64,000 nucleotides of DNA, taken from NCBI RefSeq assembly GCF_000427405.1, contig NZ_KE386491.1:1657001-1721000 (forward strand). Direction: 5' to 3'. Of this stretch, positions 1 to 10,900 are shown piece after piece; within the stretch, counting starts at the first letter, position 1; every line of letters begins with the position of its first letter. Origin of the DNA: Flectobacillus major DSM 103. Lineage in GTDB: Bacteria > Bacteroidota > Bacteroidia > Cytophagales > Spirosomataceae. The notes beneath the pieces were generated by a model that worked only from the letters and a program-made list of their open reading frames with translations, ran no database searches and was not told the DNA's origin. Made by a program: the position numbers and the translations under genes.

Positions 1-97
1 TACAAAGCCCTCCATAGTCGTTAGTTTTTGAGTATATTTTTGGCTTTTCAACTTTCACATGTAAAGATTATTTTCTTACGCTCAATTTTCAAAAATT

Positions 98-1456
98 ATG
101 AAAAAAAGTATCTTATCATTGATGTTGGCCGCTACCGCAGCGATGTCAATGGGACAAACGGGGAGGGCTTTGGTAAAACCAACGGCTCGCCAACTCAATT
201 GGCAAAAACTCGAAACAACGGCATTTATTCACTTTACGGTTAATACCTTTACCGACAAAGAATGGGGCGAAGGTACAGAGTCGCCATCGATATTTAATCC
301 AACAAAGTTAGATGCTCGTCAGTGGGTAAAAGCCCTTAAAGATGGGGGTTTCAAAATCGCAATTATTACTGCCAAACACCACGATGGTTTTTGTTTGTGG
401 CCTTCAAAATATACCAATCATTCGGTAAAAAGTAGTCCTTACAAAGATGGAAAAGGCGATGTTGTCAAAGAAGTAGCCGATGCTTGTAAAGAATTTGGGC
501 TAAAATTTGGGGTGTACTTGTCACCTTGGGACCGCCACGAGCCTAGCTACGGAACGGCTTCGTACAACAATTACTACAAAAATCAGTTGCGAGAATTGCT
601 AACCAATTATGGCGAAATAGCAGAAGTATGGTTTGATGGAGCAAAGGGTGAAAATGCTAAAGACATGGAATATGATTTCAAAGGTTTTTGGCAAATTGTG
701 CGTGAATTACAGCCTAATGCGGTGATGTTTTCGGATGCAGGCCCAGATGTACGTTGGGTAGGTAACGAAGCAGGAAACGCTGGCGAAACGTGTTGGTCAA
801 CTATCAATGCCGAGGGCTTAGCACCGGGCAAGGCCGATGCCAATTACCTCAATGTAGGCAGTGAAAATGGTAAAAGCTGGATTCCTGCCGAAACCGATGT
901 GTCGATTCGTCCAGGTTGGTTTTGGCACGAAAAAGAAAATAACAAAGTAAGAACGCCAAGCAATTTGGTGAATTTATATTACCAATCAGTAGGGCGAAAT
1001 AGCTTGTTGTTATTGAATATTCCGCCCAATACCGAGGGGCTGTTTGAGCAAAAAGATGTACAAAATATCAAAGAGTTTAGAAATATCTTGAACGAAACAT
1101 TTGCCAATAACTTGGTAAGTGCCCAAAGCAAGCAACTAGTTGATCAAAAACTCGAAACGGCTATTCAGGTAAAAACCAATAACCCTTTGGTGATAAACCT
1201 GAGTAAGTCGGTCACTTTCGATAGAATTTCTTTACAAGAAAATATTGCTGAAGGACAAAGAGTGAAGTCGTTCAAAATTGAATATTGGCAAGATGGTTCT
1301 TGGAAGCCTTTGGCCACAAGCACAACCATTGGGTACAAACGATTATTGCGTTTTCCTTCGGTAACATCCAACAAGCTTCGTTTAACTGTCTTAGAGGCTT
1401 TAGCTCCAACATTATTAGGAGAGTTTGGGGTTTATAAAGCGTCGTCGAGAGAATAA
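98..1456 (+). CDS. Alpha-L-fucosidase, GH29 family, secreted
   Basis: Predicted exo-acting glycosidase that removes alpha-L-fucose from fucosylated glycans, probably in the periplasm or outside the cell. The 452-residue protein begins with a lysine-rich, hydrophobic signal peptide ending near MSMGQ. The GH29 catalytic barrel follows: an early FIHFTVNTF segment, then AKHHDGFCLWPS and the EVWFDGAKG motif, whose Asp180 is the expected nucleophile. The last 120 or so residues form a beta-rich tail resembling the C-terminal domain of Bacteroidota fucosidases. It is monocistronic: a strong terminator follows and the next gene is convergent. No polysaccharide utilisation genes (SusC/SusD) lie beside it. 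Family confidence is high; the exact linkage is unknown. Confidence 0.9.
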   Translation: MKKSILSLMLAATAAMSMGQTGRALVKPTARQLNWQKLETTAFIHFTVNTFTDKEWGEGTESPSIFNPTKLDARQWVKALKDGGFKIAIITAKHHDGFCLWPSKYTNHSVKSSPYKDGKGDVVKEVADACKEFGLKFGVYLSPWDRHEPSYGTASYNNYYKNQLRELLTNYGEIAEVWFDGAKGENAKDMEYDFKGFWQIVRELQPNAVMFSDAGPDVRWVGNEAGNAGETCWSTINAEGLAPGKADANYLNVGSENGKSWIPAETDVSIRPGWFWHEKENNKVRTPSNLVNLYYQSVGRNSLLLLNIPPNTEGLFEQKDVQNIKEFRNILNETFANNLVSAQSKQLVDQKLETAIQVKTNNPLVINLSKSVTFDRISLQENIAEGQRVKSFKIEYWQDGSWKPLATSTTIGYKRLLRFPSVTSNKLRLTVLEALAPTLLGEFGVYKASSRE

Positions 1457-1508
1457 TAAATATAAGTCCTCATTTTGGTACTAGGATTATTCTCCGACGG
1501 TATGTCAA

Positions 1509-1543
1509 AAAAGCGGTCGAAAACAATTTTCGACCGCTTTTTT
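1509..1543 (+). terminator. Intrinsic terminator after the fucosidase
   Basis: An inverted repeat, AAGCGGTCGAAAA with CAA loop and its complement, is followed by a run of T. It lies about 50 bp after the fucosidase stop and, being flanked by A and T runs, could also work for the convergent HAD gene. Confidence 0.85.
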
Positions 1544-1677
1544 GATATTATTTTTAGGTACAAAATATTATGGCTCTATTGCTGCAAAGTGTACATAAAG
1601 AATAATCCCTCATGGGCTCAATCTCAATTCACTCAATTAGGGATGACTCATGCTTTTATGGGGTTATCAAATAGGTT

Positions 1678-2307
1678 TTACAGCAAAATAGCTAGCAAAT
1701 CGCTAGGTTGATGGGCTAAATAGGTTGGCCTGAGGGTTTCTATGAGGGTTTGGGTATCATACCCCCATGCTACCCAGATAGTTTGTATACCTACTTTGTT
1801 AGAAGCTTCGAGGTCACGTGCTTCGTCGCCCAAATAAATGATTTCTTCATGTCGATAGCCTTGTTCTTTGATAAGTTTACGCAGCAAAATATCTTTTCCC
1901 ATCACATTTTTGGAACAGCTAATAGTTGAAAAATAGTTGATGCCTTTTGCTTCTAAAAACAACCTAATATTTTCTTCCGAGTTTGACGACACAATATCCA
2001 TACTAAAGCCAGCCTTATATAAGGTTGCCAAAACCGTTTCTATACCATCAATCAATTTTAGTTGTGGCAAATGAGCCTTATATCGCTTATAAATAACAGG
2101 AATAATAAAAGGCAGATGAATCAAGGGAACTTTGAGGTATTTGGCTCTTTCAAAAAAAGATAAATTTTTGAGTTCTAGTAAAGCAAGCTCGTCCATTAAT
2201 CGGTAGCCTTTTTTTTGAGCTAATTCATTAAATAGTGTTAAAAATAGTGTTTTAGAGTTGACCAGCGTTCCGTCAAAATCAAAAATCAAATGTTTTATCT
2301 TTTTCAT
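1678..2307 (-). CDS. HAD-superfamily phosphatase, phosphoglycolate-phosphatase-like
   Basis: A 209-residue cytoplasmic hydrolase of the HAD superfamily. The N-terminus carries the catalytic DFDGT motif (Asp10 nucleophile, Asp12 general acid). A helical cap follows, then a motif II serine in IVSSNSEE, a conserved lysine region and the metal-binding motif YLGDEARD near residue 160. These features fit the Gph/PGMB-like subgroup that acts on small phosphorylated metabolites. The substrate cannot be told from sequence. It stands alone between two convergent or divergent neighbours. Confidence 0.85.
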   Translation of the reverse strand: MKKIKHLIFDFDGTLVNSKTLFLTLFNELAQKKGYRLMDELALLELKNLSFFERAKYLKVPLIHLPFIIPVIYKRYKAHLPQLKLIDGIETVLATLYKAGFSMDIVSSNSEENIRLFLEAKGINYFSTISCSKNVMGKDILLRKLIKEQGYRHEEIIYLGDEARDLEASNKVGIQTIWVAWGYDTQTLIETLRPTYLAHQPSDLLAILL

Positions 2308-2413
2308 AATGTATAGGGTGGGCGTATCTGCCCCAAAAAGGTTATTTACATTGCCGATTATTTGTTGTTGATTTGCAAATATAAGTTATTCACCCAAGGT
2401 AAAAGCTTTTCAA

Positions 2414-3052
2414 ATGAACAGAGTATCTATTTATGAAGATAACCAGAAACTTCGTGAGTTGCTGGAATTACTAATTAATTCATCTGAAGAGTTTCAGGTT
2501 GTGGGTTCTCATCCCAATTGTGAATTGATATTACAGCATACACAAGCCGAAATGCCCGATTTGATTATTATGGATATAGATATGCCTATATATAACGGTA
2601 TTGATGGCGTGCGAATTGCCAAAGAAAAATATCCTTATCTCAAAATAATCATGCACACGGTATTTGAAGACGACGACAGGCTCTTTGCTTGCCTAAGTCA
2701 TGGTGCCGATGGCTATATCCTAAAAAAAGATTCACCGTCGATGTTGTTTCAGGCTATCAAACAATTGATGGATGGAGGAGCCCCGATGTCGCCAGGGATT
2801 GCCAAGAGGATTTTGCAAACCTTTAGAAAACAGACTCTTCCAGCCAATGAATATCACCTGACCGAGCGAGAAAAGCAAGTACTAGAACTGTTGACTCGTG
2901 GGTTTTCGTATAAAATGATAGCCAATGAATGTAGTATTTCGATAGAAACCGTAAGGCGACATTTAAAGAATATTTATTTTAAATTACAAGTACAGTGTGG
3001 TACTGAAGCCGTAGCAAAAGCTATTCGGGAAAGAATTATAGATTTGCCTTAA
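2414..3052 (+). CDS. Response regulator, NarL/LuxR type (orphan)
   Basis: A 212-residue two-component transcriptional regulator. The receiver domain has the acidic pocket Glu8-Asp9, phospho-acceptor Asp54 in IIMDIDMP, the His-Thr switch segment and the KK lysine pair near residue 105. A LuxR-type helix-turn-helix follows at about residues 146-192 (LTEREKQVLELL ... VRRHLKNIY). No histidine kinase is adjacent. It lies directly upstream of the secreted three-gene operon at 3316-13402 and is a reasonable candidate for its regulator, but that is inference. A terminator separates the two. Confidence 0.9.
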   Translation: MNRVSIYEDNQKLRELLELLINSSEEFQVVGSHPNCELILQHTQAEMPDLIIMDIDMPIYNGIDGVRIAKEKYPYLKIIMHTVFEDDDRLFACLSHGADGYILKKDSPSMLFQAIKQLMDGGAPMSPGIAKRILQTFRKQTLPANEYHLTEREKQVLELLTRGFSYKMIANECSISIETVRRHLKNIYFKLQVQCGTEAVAKAIRERIIDLP

Positions 3053-3084
3053 AAACATTTCGGATTCCTTACTTATTATGTTGT

Positions 3085-3113
3085 TTAAGCACCGTTTTGG
3101 CGGTGCTTTTTTT
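3085..3113 (+). terminator. Intrinsic terminator after the response regulator
   Basis: The hairpin AAGCACCG-TTTTGG-CGGTGCTT is followed by seven T. It separates the regulator from the operon that starts at 3316. Confidence 0.9.
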
Positions 3114-3315
3114 GTTTTGTACTTTCTACAGTTTTACAAAATGTGTATAAAGGGTTATAAGCCTTTTTTAAATATGATAAATAAATAAAATAAAAATATT
3201 TAAAATATTGATAGTCAGATTATTAACCACAATATCAATGAGTGAAAAAGGTAATAGACTTTACTGAAATATCGCTATTACTTTGGGTATCCGTAACTAA
3301 CAAAGTACCCTACTC

Positions 3316-4980
3316 ATGAAAAAGCTATTCATCCTTATTTGTTTTTGGCAAATACCCTATCTTATTTCGGCACAAGATATAGGTAGTCTCAAAGCCCAAA
3401 AGCCTGTTTCGATTTCGGGAGGCCTGCATTTGGGCTTCAACACCTATTCCAACTTGGAAGGTCGCCAGAGGCTTGACCCTTTTTCGTGGACTATTTCGGC
3501 TAGCCCAGTATTATCAGTTTATGGTATTCAAATGCCCTTTTTCTTCCTTATCAATCAGCAATCACAATCTTATGCTGGTCCTTTTCAGCAGTTTGGCATG
3601 AGTCCCAATTACAAATGGGCTCGCTTACATTTGGGGTACCGCAATCTCAATTATTCTAATTATACCCTTGCGGGGCGTTTGTTTTTTGGAGCAGGCATTG
3701 ATTTAAACCCAGGAAAATTGCGGTTTTCGGCCATGTATGGTCGATTCCAGCAGGCCAATCGCCGAGATACCACCCAAAAAGGCTTTGGGGCTTTGCCAAC
3801 GGCTTTTCGTAGAATGGGCTATGCCGTAAAACTAGGCTATGGTTCTGCACAAAATTTTATCGATGTTATCTATACCAAAGGTTGGGATGAGGCCAATTCT
3901 ATACAAGTGCCTATCAATGAAATACTTACGCCTTCCGAAAATACAACATTAGGAATAGTTACACAGACTACCTTTTTTAAGCGACTCACTTGGTCAAACG
4001 ATATAGGGGTAAGTGGCTATAACTCAGATGCTAATGCTAAAGAGTTGACGGGCGACCTTTCTATTAAAAGCGATTTTTTAAGAAGCCTTTTCAAGCTCAG
4101 AAGAAGCTCGCAGGTAGGGTATGCAGCTTTTAGTTCCCTGAGGTTCAATTCTCGGTATATTTCTTTACAAGTGCAATACCGCCTTATCTCAACAGATTAT
4201 AAGTCGATGGGTGCGTACTTTTTTAACAACGACGTACAAGAAATTGTCCTGAATCCTTCGTTGTCGCTATTTAATGGAAAAGTAAACCTCAATGGTAGCT
4301 ATGGTATCCAGAAAGACAACGTAAGTAAAACCAAAGCTACCCAAACCGAACGCAATATTGGTTCGCTTAACTTATCGATTCAACCTTCTCAAAACTTTGG
4401 TTTGATGGTGACGTATTCCAACTACGGCACTTTCCAGAATAATCCCGACCGTATTATTGATACCCTCAAAATTCAGCAAGTAAACCAAAGCTTGGTATTT
4501 GCACCGAGGTATTCGTGGGGCGATAGGGTAGTAAGTCATGCCCTCAACCTGATGACCAGCTACCAAAACTCTACAGATTATAATACCGTTTCAAAACAAC
4601 TCTTAGAGTTTAACAATCTATTTGTTTCGCTCAATTATAGTCGAAACAATAGCAAGCAAAAGTTTAATGTTAGCCCAGGAGTATTGTTTATCAAAAACTT
4701 CTTGTCTTATGGCAATTCTAGTTCGTTAGGTGCAAACCTGAATATTTCCAAAAACTTCAAACGCTTTTCTAACAGTCTAACTGCCAATTATAACCAAAAT
4801 TATTACCAAGACGAAGCCAACGGATATACCCTTAATGCCCGTTGGAATGGACGCATTAAGGTAACAAATAAGCAACAGCTTTCGCTAGGTACAAGCCTTT
4901 TGTACAACAAAGACCTAAAATTTGATACCAGAAATTTTACTGAAATATATACCCAAGCAGGGTACTCTCTTAACTTTTAA
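3316..4980 (+). CDS. Predicted outer-membrane beta-barrel protein
   Basis: A 554-residue protein with an N-terminal signal peptide (MKKLFILICFWQIPYLISAQ). The rest is a series of alternating polar and hydrophobic strands rich in Tyr, Phe, Asn and Ser. It ends in a terminal phenylalanine (AGYSLNF), the usual C-terminal beta-signal of outer-membrane barrels. I do not recognise a named family. It is the first gene of an operon with the TANFOR protein (12 bp to the next ATG) and the FN3 protein, so it may be the membrane anchor or export partner of those two. The role is inferred from architecture only. Confidence 0.7.
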   Translation: MKKLFILICFWQIPYLISAQDIGSLKAQKPVSISGGLHLGFNTYSNLEGRQRLDPFSWTISASPVLSVYGIQMPFFFLINQQSQSYAGPFQQFGMSPNYKWARLHLGYRNLNYSNYTLAGRLFFGAGIDLNPGKLRFSAMYGRFQQANRRDTTQKGFGALPTAFRRMGYAVKLGYGSAQNFIDVIYTKGWDEANSIQVPINEILTPSENTTLGIVTQTTFFKRLTWSNDIGVSGYNSDANAKELTGDLSIKSDFLRSLFKLRRSSQVGYAAFSSLRFNSRYISLQVQYRLISTDYKSMGAYFFNNDVQEIVLNPSLSLFNGKVNLNGSYGIQKDNVSKTKATQTERNIGSLNLSIQPSQNFGLMVTYSNYGTFQNNPDRIIDTLKIQQVNQSLVFAPRYSWGDRVVSHALNLMTSYQNSTDYNTVSKQLLEFNNLFVSLNYSRNNSKQKFNVSPGVLFIKNFLSYGNSSSLGANLNISKNFKRFSNSLTANYNQNYYQDEANGYTLNARWNGRIKVTNKQQLSLGTSLLYNKDLKFDTRNFTEIYTQAGYSLNF

Positions 4981-4992
4981 TCATTGATTGCC

Positions 4993-7900
4993 ATGAAAAA
5001 AATACTATTAATCCTTTTATTGGTATGCATTGCTCTGGTCGAGAACTTTGCCCAGCAACTCAATGGCATAACTGTTCAAACGATTTTTCCACCACCCTAT
5101 AGCCCACGATTAAAAGATTACGCTCCCGATGGTAGCAATAACTCGATGATTGTGATATTGACCAATACTAACCCCAATCCTGTACAAGTAAAACTATTGG
5201 GCGAAATCAAGGGGCAAAACAATGGTGTACGAGCCATCACAAAGGCCAATTATCAGCCATCGGGGCCATTGACTATTCCGGGCAATGGTATTCCATTGCA
5301 AATAGAGCTTTTTGGCTCAAACCAAACGATGTTCAATGAAGACAATCTGGATATTTCGGGAATAGAAACCCAAACTCTCATTTCGGGCTTGATTCCACAA
5401 GGTTATTATGAGCTTTGTATCAAGGTTGTGCCTTTTAATCAGCTTCCGGCCAATCTCAACGGTAGCGAACCCAAAGGTTGTGTAATTATTCCTATTACTT
5501 ATATAGAGCCCCCACGCACTACCTCGCCGATTTGCGATGCAGGAAGGGCTATTCCAGCCACAAACCCCCAAAATATTGTATTCAACTGGACACCCTGTGT
5601 AGGCAATATTGCGGGGGCTCGTATCAACTATGATTTTTATTTGGTAAAAGTACCCGATGGGCAAAACCCCAACGATGCCATTAACAATGCCATAGAAAGA
5701 AATGTAGGAAACCCTTTTGTAGAAAAAGATTTACAAGTTCCTAATTTGATTTATGGTGCCAACTCTCCCGAATTGTCGGAGGGGCTTTATGCTTGGGCGG
5801 TAGTAGCGAAAGACAATAATGAGAAGGTTTTTCTTCAAAACAACGGACGAAGTGAAGTTTGTGTATTCAAGGTAGGCCCACAAGGCGAACGGGTGAGTCC
5901 TGAAGCAAGTACCGTAAAATGTAAGAATGCTCAAATTCCTGCCGACTTGGTGGCGGTGAAGCAAACTACTCTGGTAGGCAAAACCATTAAACTAGGCAAT
6001 TTTGAATTGAGTGTCGACCAAGCTGCCGAATCGGTCGATGGTTGGGCTGGCAATGGCCGAATTACTTGGAATTATGTACCAATCAAGGTAAAATTCACCA
6101 AGCTGAAAGTCAATGCTTCCGACGAAGCTATCACAGGCTTGGCCGAAGGCAGTACCGAAGGCTTTGAGATGCCTGGCGTTACAAAACCCGACTTGTCGAC
6201 CTACAAAAACATTAGCGTTGATTATCTAAAACAATATACTTCTACCTTAACCTCCAAGCTTTGGCAAGATATTAAAGGGCAGTTGGCGGTTTCGTTGCCG
6301 ATTGGGTATGATGCAGGGGCAGGGCTAATAGGTATCAATTACATGACCATAGCACCCGACGGAGCAGATATGGGTGCATTGCTCAATGTAAAAATGCCAG
6401 AAGATAACTCGTTTTTGTCGATGGCCGCTACCGAAATGTGTATGTTGCCTAATAAACTTTTTCCGAATAATGCCGTATTGTATTTGGTCAAAGATTTTAA
6501 ACCACCTTATACACCAATTACTTTCAAACAAAGCCATTACCCAGCCAACGACGGAACGTATGCTATTCTTACGCCCGATTCGGTGAAGCATGTACATGTA
6601 GAAGCCGAAATAAATTTGGGGCAAAATGTGTTACAACTCAATGATAGTGAGGGAAATGTACTGCCAGGCGATGTGATTTCGCAGTTGAAATTTGATTTTA
6701 ATCGCTGGAGTGACTGGGTAGCTACTATTCAACTTCCCACTTTTGGTTTGAAAGATGCTAAAGGCTTATCGGTAAAAGGGTTGGAAGCATTTTATGACCA
6801 TTCCGATTTCCGCAACCCCATGAATTTTACCCCACCTGCCGAATATGATGGCGACAGAGGAAATACCTTTATGGGGTTATACTTGCATAGGGTCGATGTC
6901 CTGTTGCCAAAGTCGCTCGGAGGTGGTAATAGTCGTATGAGTTTTGCCGCCCAACAAATGATTTTCGATAAAGATGGCTTCACAGGACGTTTTACGCCCT
7001 CTCGGTATCCGTTGTTAGATTATACCACTGGCAGAATGGGTAAATTAGCCTTTGCAATTGATTCTTTTGAAGTATTAATTGTCAAAAATGCTCTTATCAG
7101 AGGTTCGATGGTAGGCAAAATACAGCTTCCTATAAGTACCGATATGCTCGACTACTCGTGCAATCTTCGTAATGGACTCGATACCGTTAGAATGGTGGTT
7201 AAGCCCAAGGCACAAGGGTATAATGTTCCTATTTTCTTGGCCAATATGAAAATCTATCCTAATTCATCATTCTATGCCAATTTTGTAAAAGATAAAGACC
7301 CCGAGATTTCATTTGATCTCAATGGCGAAATGACCATAGATGCCAAAGCACCGATAGATTTCCTTGTTCCCGACCTTGTATTTGAGAAGTTTTCTATTTC
7401 TAGCCTAAAATCAAAAGGAGGCGACGAAATGGGTAATACGGGTATTTATATCAATACAGGCAACTGGAATTTGGAAGGAGGCTTATTTGGCGATAACAAC
7501 AATGGAGGAAATAATAACGGAGCAAACAACAACGGTAGAGGAGGCCCTTCACTTTTGGACAACGAGGGTTATCCTGCAATGGCAGAAGAAGGTAAAAATC
7601 AGAAGCTAGGAGGTTTCCCGATTCAGTTGATTCCACCAAAATTTGTTAAAAACAATATCGGCTTAGGGCTAGAGTTTGGGGTAAAAATAAACGTAGGTGG
7701 CGAAGAAGCAAGCCTTGCCAATGCCACAGGTACAGTACAAGTATTGGGTAATATAGAGGTACAAAACGGAAAGCTTACACCAGTTTTTAAAGGGGTTTAC
7801 CCATCCAGATTCACCATTGCAGGTCAGTTTGGCCCGGCTCATGTAGAAGGCGAAATAAAAATGTTTTATGGTAATGCCCAGCATGGTACAGGACTCAACG

Positions 7901-10900
7901 GATGGGCTAAGGTAAAAATCCCAAGTTTGGTAGCGGTAGAAGCTAGTATTTTATTTGGTAAAAAAGATGACTTTTTCTATGGCTATATGGATGCCAGTGT
8001 AGTCACCAATCCTGGGTTTGTGATTGTACCACCACTTACCTTAACAGGTTTTGGCGGAGGCTTGTATTTTAATATGCGTCAAGATGGTAGCATAGGCGAA
8101 AAATTAGAAAGTAAGCCACTTACTGCCGAAGAAAGAAGAGACCTAAGCAGTCAACCAGGCGTAACCAAGTCGGGGTTGGTATATGTGCCTCAGCGTGGTG
8201 CTTGGGGGCTAAAAGCAAGGGTATATCTATCATTGGCCGATGCCCGACTAATGACGGGTTCGGTAGGAATGGAAGCAGGGTTTAGCAACGGTGCATTGAA
8301 TAATTTTAATGCCAATGGCAGAATCAATGTAATTAGTAAAGACGGTATGCCCGACGACAACACTGCCTTGGTACAAGGTAATGTAGCATTTAATTATACT
8401 GCTACGGGCAATTATGATGTATCGGCAGATTTACAAGTCAAAATTCTGACTGCTTCGGTACAAGTTCCGTTTAGAATGCACTTCTCGCCAAGAGAATGGC
8501 ATATCAAATTGGGCGACCCTTATGATGTAAACCGTAGGGTATCGTTCAATATTCTGGATTTGAATTTGGCGGTAGTAAAAGCCAAAATTGGAGCGAATTT
8601 TTATATGGCTATGGGTAACGATTTGGGCGATATGCCTCCTTTGCCTAGTCCTGTAGAAAGTTTTTTAGGTACAATTCCTAACAATGCCGATGCACAGCGA
8701 AATAGCCAAATCAATGCTGTTAAAAACGTAGGTGCTGTAGGCGTTGACAGCGATGGTAAAGTAACCAGCGTTCCCGATTTTTCGATTTTGGTAGGAGGGC
8801 AGTACAACGGCTTGTTTGAAGCCAATGTGGCTATTCTTTCGCTCAATGCTCAGGCTATTATAGGGTTTGATGCAGCATTGACTCACGGTGTTGTGTGTTC
8901 AGAGGGTGGTAGTACAGCAGGTGGCTGGAACGGCTGGTATGCACAAGCCCAGCTATATGCCTACCTCAAAGGTGGAGCTTATATCGACCTCGATGTGTGG
9001 TTTGCGAGTGGTAAATTTGCTATTTGTACACTAGAGGCAGGTGCATTGCTCAAGGGCGGTCTGCCTAATCCAGCTTGGGTCAATGGGCGTGTAAAAGTAC
9101 AAGGAACGGTGCTTGGGCTTATTAAAGTAAATACAGGTTTTGATATTTCTTTGGGCGAGCAATGTACCCCCCAATACCAAGAAGGTAGTGGCTTGGACGG
9201 TATTGCTATTATTGGTGATATATCACCCAACGGAGGCGAACCCGTAGAAACCGACGAACCTATTACGGTTTCATTTAATACTTCTATTGGCGAAGATTAT
9301 GAAATAGGAATGCCAGATGGTTCTGTTAAGACATACCGTTTCAAACTCAAAAACTATTCTCTTACCTATGCAGATAGCAAAAATGGAGGAAAACTGACAA
9401 CGTTCGATGGTTTTGCCGAACCAGAATGGGTCAATGATAAACAACAATTGATTTTGAATAAAAACAAACATTTTGCCTCAACCTCAAAACACACATTCAC
9501 GATTGCTGTGGCCATCGACGAAGTAGGAGGAGGACAAGCCAATGCAGGCAAATACGAGGAGCGTAAAGCCGTTTTTACCTCAGCCAAACAGCCTGATTAT
9601 ATCAAATTCAAGGATATCGAATACACATGGCCATTGGAAGGACAAAACTATTTCTTGAAAGGACAATTACCTAAAGGTCTGATTCATGGGCAAATTCCTA
9701 GTGAGGCCTTCAAAGCAACCCTCGACGGTGAAGGTAATGGTACCGAAAATAGCATGATGCAGTCAATAGGTGGAGGGTATGTATATAATGCCGTATTTAT
9801 TCCAAAAGATGGAGGAGATACCCTTACCACAAGCGTTACCTACGATAACCAGTCTGACGTAACTTTTGATATTCCTGCAGGTTTACAAAATGAAAAGGTA
9901 TATCGCATGGAAATCAGAAGAATCTACAAAAATGGACTGAAATTAGGTAGTGCTGTCAATACCATGTTGGCCAATTCTATGATACGCAACAAGGCTACAG
10001 TAGGGCGTATGTCTTTTATGCTTAGAGACAAAGAAGATTATTTTTATGTTAATCAAAACTCACTAGCACCAATCAAAGCTGGTGCTAGTGCTGCCACCAG
10101 AACCAAAGTGGTATATGATATTGTATTCAAAACCAGTAAATACAATACTATCGGCGAAAAACTAGCAGCGGTAAACTTTGAAAAAGGCGAATACAAAAAT
10201 ACCAACAATAGCCAATCCAACGACTATTTGGTATTTGACCTAAAACCTTCAGGTAGCAACAACGAAAACTTTGACGATGCCGAATTGTTTGGCTATAATC
10301 GCAACGGCAGGGCTATTCCTGCATTGCTCAAAGTTACAACCACCATCAAAAATAGTGGTTATGAAGCCTATTTATTGCGAGAGGTATATACGCCTATTGT
10401 AAACTTTGGAGCTAAAAATGTCAATATCAATTATGGCTATCAAGAATGGCGGAAACAAATAGGGCTTGGTACTCCCGATAATGCCGTTGCCGTTGGACGA
10501 CAACTAAGCTATCTTAGTTCAATAGCTAGTATGCAGACAAGTACATCTTTTAATATAGGCTCTAGTGTAAGCACACTCAACAATAGCTCAGCCTCTAGTT
10601 CAAGCAATACCGGTGGTATAATCAAGTCGATAGGTACACCAGTTATTGGCTCAGCCATCAATTTTAGTAGAATAGACAATATCATAGGGCCAGACTTCTT
10701 CGCTTTTAGTCTTGAAGAAGAACCCACTCGTGCTTATCAATTTACCTACCGAGTAGACCATCTGGCTTATCATGATTTTTATGCTGTAAAATTATTTGGG
10801 GCAAAAATGAATACAAATCGTCAGATTTTAAGAAACTATTTGGGCAATTGGAAACAAGTAAGCAGCTTCCCTTTCAGCTTGTCGTATGGAGGAATAGACA

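Noticed and set aside
1475-1711. 78-codon plus-strand frame
   Set aside because: It runs through the terminator at 1509-1543 and has no domain or coupling.
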